NCBI GenBank assembly: GCA_946478755.1
Contig: CAMLDJ010000096.1
Location: 1 to 17,546 of the forward strand
Direction of reading: 5' to 3'
Length of the DNA: 17,546 bases
From: an uncultured Pedobacter sp.
GTDB lineage: Bacteria > Bacteroidota > Bacteroidia > Sphingobacteriales > Sphingobacteriaceae
The position numbers were made by a program, and so were the translations under genes. Below are positions 14,947-17,546 of this stretch, piece by piece. The notes beneath the pieces were generated by a model. That model searched no databases. It had not been told where the DNA came from and was given only the letters and a program-made list of their open reading frames with translations. Each line of letters starts with the position of its first letter. The first letter of the stretch is position 1.

Positions 14947-15717
14947 TTACTGAATGAAATTATAGTCGTAAAAAGGTTTAACCCTTTCATCGCTTGTGTT
15001 AAATACTTCTTCAAATGTGCCCATCCGCTGGAATTGACCATCTAAAAGCATGGCTACCCGGTTGCCGACAGCTTTGGCACAGGTAAGATCGTGGGTAATT
15101 ACAATGGAACTCGTGTGAAACCGTTCCTGTACCTCATTGATCAGGCTGTTTATTTCCAGGCAGGTAATGGGATCAAGCCCTGCGGTGGGTTCATCATAAA
15201 GCATGATCTCAGGGCGCAAAATCAGGGTCCGTGCAATACCAATTCTTTTTCTTTGCCCACCGGATAGTTCAGAAGGCATCTGGTTTATGGTATGTAATAG
15301 TCCCACAGCATCCAGCATTTCTTCTACAGCCATGTTGACCTCCGATTTGGTCAGCTTTCTCTGGTTTCTCACCAGGGGAAACTCAAGGTTCTGTCTTACG
15401 GTCATACTGTCATACAAGGCGCTGTTCTGAAACGAGAAGCCTACTTTTAACCTTAATGCCAGGAGCTGTGGATAAGTAATTTGATCAACATACTGGTTGA
15501 GCACTTTCACTTCGCCTTCATCAGGTGTGAGCAAGCCTACGATGATTTTGATGAGTACAGATTTTCCTGTCCCGGATTTCCCCAGAACAACCAGGTTCTC
15601 TCCTTTGTGCAGATCAAGGTCAACCCCTTTTAATACGTGATAGTTGCCAAACGACTTATTTAGTCCTTTGATTTCTATTACCTTTTCATTTTTATGAAAT
15701 GTTGCTATTCTTTCCAT
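14947..15717 (-). CDS. mlaF: MlaF-type ABC transporter ATPase
   Basis: Starting at the ATG at 15717 the protein has 256 residues. A TTG nine codons earlier (15744) would overlap the mlaE 3' end and is less likely. All ABC motifs are intact: Walker A GKSGTGKS (46-53), Q-loop Gln97 in FSFQNSALYDS, signature LSGGQRKR (151-158), Walker B IMLYDEP with Glu176, and the H-loop His209 in ITHD. FQNSALYDSMTV is typical of MlaF/Mkl ATPases of MCE transporters. It powers lipid movement together with the MlaE permease. The gene starts seven bases after mlaE ends and is followed five bases later by mlaD. Confidence 0.92.
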   Translation of the reverse strand: MERIATFHKNEKVIEIKGLNKSFGNYHVLKGVDLDLHKGENLVVLGKSGTGKSVLIKIIVGLLTPDEGEVKVLNQYVDQITYPQLLALRLKVGFSFQNSALYDSMTVRQNLEFPLVRNQRKLTKSEVNMAVEEMLDAVGLLHTINQMPSELSGGQRKRIGIARTLILRPEIMLYDEPTAGLDPITCLEINSLINEVQERFHTSSIVITHDLTCAKAVGNRVAMLLDGQFQRMGTFEEVFNTSDERVKPFYDYNFIQ

Positions 15718-15724
15718 TTTGAGC

Positions 15725-16534
15725 TTAGCTTCTGAATAAACCAAAAAACTGTACGGAAACTACCTCTTCAATGAAAATGAGGAACATGGCAGTAACTACA
15801 GCCGAGTTGGCGGCTTTACCTACACCTTCAGTTCCTTTTGACGAGTTATAGCCCTGATAACAACCAACCATTCCTATCGTAAACCCAAAAATAATGGCTT
15901 TAATTGTGGAGGCAGTAATATCAAGAAAAGTAATCTGCTCGAGAGACGATTCAAAAAACGCTTTTGCACTGGTCCCTTCACTTAACGAAACATTCAGCAA
16001 TGCGCCCAACATTCCGACCATCGCCGTGTAGAAGGTAAGGATTGGAATAGTGATGGTAGCGGCCAGTACACGTGTTGAAACCAAAAATTTAAACGGATTG
16101 GTCGCTGAAACCTCCATTGCATCTATTTGTTCGGTCACCCGCATAGAACCCAGTTCGGCGCCAATACTGGAACCTACTTTTCCGGCAGCAATAAGGCCTG
16201 TGAGAAGCGGTGCAAGCGTTCTGAGCAAAGCTATTCCGACGAGAGAAGGTAGCCAGGATGTTGCTCCAAATTCCGATAATGAGGGCCGCGATTGTTTCGT
16301 AAATACAATTCCGGTAATAAATCCTGTCGTAGAAATGAGTAGGGCGGAACGGTAGCCAATTTCATAACATTGGCGAAACAGTTCTTTGGCTTCATAAGGA
16401 GGAAGAAAGCCCTCTTTAAAAAAGCGGGCTATGAATTTATAAACGTCGTATAAAGTTAAGAACATGCGGGCTAATTTACCGGGTCCTTTTACTTCTTCTT
16501 CAGGTATGGAAGGATTTTCAGCTTTGTTCTCCAT
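15725..16534 (-). CDS. mlaE: MlaE-type permease of an MCE lipid transporter
   Basis: The 269-residue inner-membrane protein has an amphipathic N-terminus (KFIARFFKEGFLPPYEAKELFRQCYEIGYRS) split around residues 34-64, then about five hydrophobic segments. The family hallmark GKVGSSIGAELGSMRVTEQI continues into DAMEVSATNP at about 117-147. The last segment ends VVSVQFFGLFRS. MlaE dimers form the membrane channel that exchanges phospholipid with the MlaD ring. It is the first gene of a minus-strand operon with mlaF and mlaD. No MlaB (STAS) or MlaC (periplasmic shuttle) gene is in the operon, as is usual in Bacteroidota. The start at 16534 gives the normal family length. Confidence 0.92.
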   Translation of the reverse strand: MENKAENPSIPEEEVKGPGKLARMFLTLYDVYKFIARFFKEGFLPPYEAKELFRQCYEIGYRSALLISTTGFITGIVFTKQSRPSLSEFGATSWLPSLVGIALLRTLAPLLTGLIAAGKVGSSIGAELGSMRVTEQIDAMEVSATNPFKFLVSTRVLAATITIPILTFYTAMVGMLGALLNVSLSEGTSAKAFFESSLEQITFLDITASTIKAIIFGFTIGMVGCYQGYNSSKGTEGVGKAANSAVVTAMFLIFIEEVVSVQFFGLFRS

Positions 16535-16700
16535 GAATAAGGCTTAATATCATAATCGTTTTGTAGAGGTCTTGATGCAAAGATTCGATCCTATCACTAT
16601 TGACGCTATCAAACCATGAGCCATAATTTTGTAAAGTTAGTTCTTGCATTATAAATACAATGTAATTTTGTAAAGAAGAAAGACATTTTCTATTATTTAG

Positions 16701-16880
16701 AACGATTATAAAATTAATAGATTTGAAAAAAAGCATCTGCAAAAGGATCTGACAACCGGTCATACCGGCGAAGCCATTGAACGGGATATCATCATCGTAA
16801 CCGCCAATAAAAGCAGAAAAATTGGATTGCAAAGAAAAAATCATAAAAAGTTAACATGGATTTGGAATAAATCTAAATAA
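16701..16880 (+). pseudogene. Open frame without start codon, possible gene remnant
   Basis: A 59-codon frame runs from after a TAG (16698-16700) to TAA (16878-16880) with no ATG, GTG or TTG in usable position near its beginning. The translation includes HLQKDLTTGHTGEAIERDII and ends LTWIWNKSK. The composition looks protein-like rather than random, but I recognise no family. It may be the 3' remnant of a degraded gene, or chance in a short AT-rich region. Confidence 0.25.
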
Positions 16881-16892
16881 TAATCACCTTTG
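16861..16892 (+). promoter_or_regulatory. Candidate promoter for the CxCxxC gene
   Basis: TTTG at 16861-16864 and CACCTTTG at 16885-16892 are 20 bp apart. The second element differs from TAnnTTTG at one position. Transcription would begin near 16899, a short leader before the ATG at 16911. Confidence 0.4.
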
Positions 16893-16910
16893 TTCCATTC
16901 AATTTTATAA

Positions 16911-17276
16911 ATGCAAAATTTAACCATTCAGCCTTCTGTAGATTTTGTTGAGGTGTTTAGCACTAAAACTGGTGCTGTTTATCAATCAGACAGTGAAAAC
17001 TGCTGGTATATTGATTTTGCGGGGAAACTTGCCAGGTTTGATTATCGCAACATTCTAAAGTTAAAGAAAGCCGTTTACCATATAGATATTGAAGCGCTGC
17101 TTTTAAACACAAGTAAATCCCCTGACGTAGAGATTATTTTCATTTGTGCCTGTGACCATTGCTATGTATTATCTCTTATGGAAATCATTGCGCTAAAGGA
17201 ATTACTTCAGGGAACATTTGTTATGTTGGAGCTAAACCATATCATATACGACCGTCTGCACCGCATAATCATCTGA
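16911..17276 (+). CDS. Hypothetical protein with CxCxxC motif, upstream of ferritin
   Basis: I do not recognise this 121-residue family. It has no signal peptide or membrane segment. A mixed alpha/beta pattern is suggested by VDFVEVFSTKTGAVYQ, then CWYIDFAGKLARFDY, then a helical C-terminus (LMEIIALKELL). CACDHC at residues 79-84 places three cysteines and a histidine in a CxCxxC arrangement, with another Cys at 31. Such a cluster could bind a metal ion, though none of this proves it. The gene is 103 bp upstream of and collinear with a ferritin gene, so a role in iron handling is possible but rests only on proximity. The frame is supported by its clean length, a nearby promoter candidate and protein-like composition. 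Confidence 0.7.
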   Translation: MQNLTIQPSVDFVEVFSTKTGAVYQSDSENCWYIDFAGKLARFDYRNILKLKKAVYHIDIEALLLNTSKSPDVEIIFICACDHCYVLSLMEIIALKELLQGTFVMLELNHIIYDRLHRIII

Positions 17277-17338
17277 TTAGGCTGGAATTAGATTCTTTCC
17301 ATATTAACCTTATTTTAATAATTGTTAATACTTAGCCG

Positions 17339-17346
17339 TATTTTTG
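17339..17346 (+). promoter_or_regulatory. Promoter -7 element upstream of ferritin
   Basis: TATTTTTG matches TAnnTTTG, with transcription expected near 17353 and the ferritin ATG at 17380. The nearest upstream TTG (17322-17324) leaves a 14-bp spacer, shorter than the usual range, so the -33 element is doubtful. It nevertheless suggests ferritin can be transcribed separately from the upstream gene. Confidence 0.4.
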
Positions 17347-17379
17347 TATTAGAAAATAAGAATTTAATATACATATTAT

Positions 17380-17546
17380 ATGAAAGACATCATGCGTGTT
17401 AAGTGTTTACTATCATCAGATGTAGAGACACTCCTAAACCAGCAAATAAAAAAAGAGGCACATTCATCGGCAATCTATCTGTCCATGGCATCATGGTGTA
17501 ACCGTAACGGTTATGATTTTTCTGCAGATTATTTCTTTAAGCAGGC
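17380..17546 (+). CDS. Ferritin (non-haem), N-terminal part, cut by the window edge
   Basis: The ATG at 17380 opens a frame through the last base (55 codons). It contains LLNQQIKKEAHSSAIYLSMA followed by SWCNRNGYDFSADYFFKQ, which is the first helix of the ferritin four-helix bundle and the start of the second. Glu26 and Tyr33 have the same seven-residue spacing as ferroxidase Glu17 and Tyr24 of E. coli FtnA. Ferritin oxidises Fe(II) and stores it as a mineral inside a 24-subunit cytoplasmic shell. The remaining ferroxidase ligands lie beyond the window. Haem-binding or Dps-type features cannot be checked, but the sequence is of the FtnA type. Confidence 0.9.
   Translation, partial: MKDIMRVKCLLSSDVETLLNQQIKKEAHSSAIYLSMASWCNRNGYDFSADYFFKQ

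Larger units (their letters stand above)
16535..16910. other. 376-bp intergenic region with promoter-like repeats
   Basis: This divergent stretch between mlaE and the CxCxxC gene has no gene with a proper start. For mlaE, AATCTTTG on the minus strand (16585-16578) is a one-mismatch -7 element 43 bp before the ATG. On the plus strand TAATTTTGTAAAG is present twice (16624-16636 and 16663-16675). Each begins with a full TAnnTTTG element, and TTG triplets precede them by 21 and 16 bp. An open frame without a start codon occupies 16701-16880, and CCGGT/ACCGG arms form a small hairpin at 16756-16768. Confidence 0.55.

Noticed and set aside
16518..16844. 108-residue minus-strand frame upstream of mlaE
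   Set aside because: It overlaps the mlaE start, has low-complexity hydrophobic composition, no ribosome binding site and no known motif. The region is better read as intergenic.

Overview
The window looks like chromosomal DNA of a member of the Bacteroidota, most likely a Sphingobacteriaceae relative (Pedobacter/Mucilaginibacter type). The signs are AT-rich intergenic regions, few Shine-Dalgarno sequences, several TAnnTTTG promoter -7 elements typical of this phylum, an MlaE-MlaF-MlaD order without MlaB or MlaC, and proteins of a Bacteroidota style (GH3 with an N-terminal calcium loop, tiny Asp/Thr-rich lipoproteins, CheB-CheR-PAS fusions in a locus with no other chemotaxis genes). The genus assignment is inference from style only.

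Layout. (1) 1-1799, minus strand: a NodU/CmcH-type carbamoyltransferase whose last 59 coding bases overlap, in another frame, the start of a family 2 glycosyltransferase that runs off the left edge. Together they suggest O-carbamoylation and assembly of a glycan or glycosylated metabolite. (2) 1800-2201: a 402-bp divergent intergenic region with an 18-bp perfect palindrome, an upstream partial copy, a second pair of direct repeats and a hairpin next to the following start codon. (3) 2202-7568, plus strand: a signalling block made of a CheB-CheR-coiled-coil-PAS fusion (the CheB catalytic serine is Ala), an overlapping PAS/HisKA_3 histidine kinase and a NarL/FixJ response regulator. (4) 7640-10372: a DUF4118-type membrane histidine kinase with its own well-formed promoter, a 71-residue lipoprotein, and a tandem universal stress protein with an unusual N-terminal extension. 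(5) 10440-11135: a DUF71/diphthine-ammonia-ligase-like PP-loop ATPase. (6) 11336-13747: a secreted GH3 glycosidase. (7) 13748-13960: a convergent intergenic region with a 13-bp triple tandem repeat and a perfect 10-bp hairpin. (8) 16534 down to 13961, minus strand: a tight mlaE-mlaF-mlaD operon for an MCE-type lipid transporter. (9) 16535-16910: a gene-free stretch holding duplicated promoter-like elements and an open frame without a start codon. (10) 16911 to the end: a small CxCxxC protein, then the first 55 codons of a ferritin.

How the parts work together. The block at 2202-7568 reads as one phosphorelay: the kinase overlaps the CheB-CheR fusion, and the NarL-type regulator 140 bp later is its probable partner. 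The next kinase has no adjacent regulator and sits beside an envelope lipoprotein and a Usp protein, which suggests an envelope or ionic-stress theme. The other genes look like ordinary housekeeping or scavenging functions. No rRNA, tRNA, CRISPR array, insertion sequence or phage gene was recognised. I see no definite new system. The strongest candidates for a closer look are the CheB pseudoesterase fusion, the tandem palindromic operator at 1879-1915 and the overlapping glycosyltransferase start.
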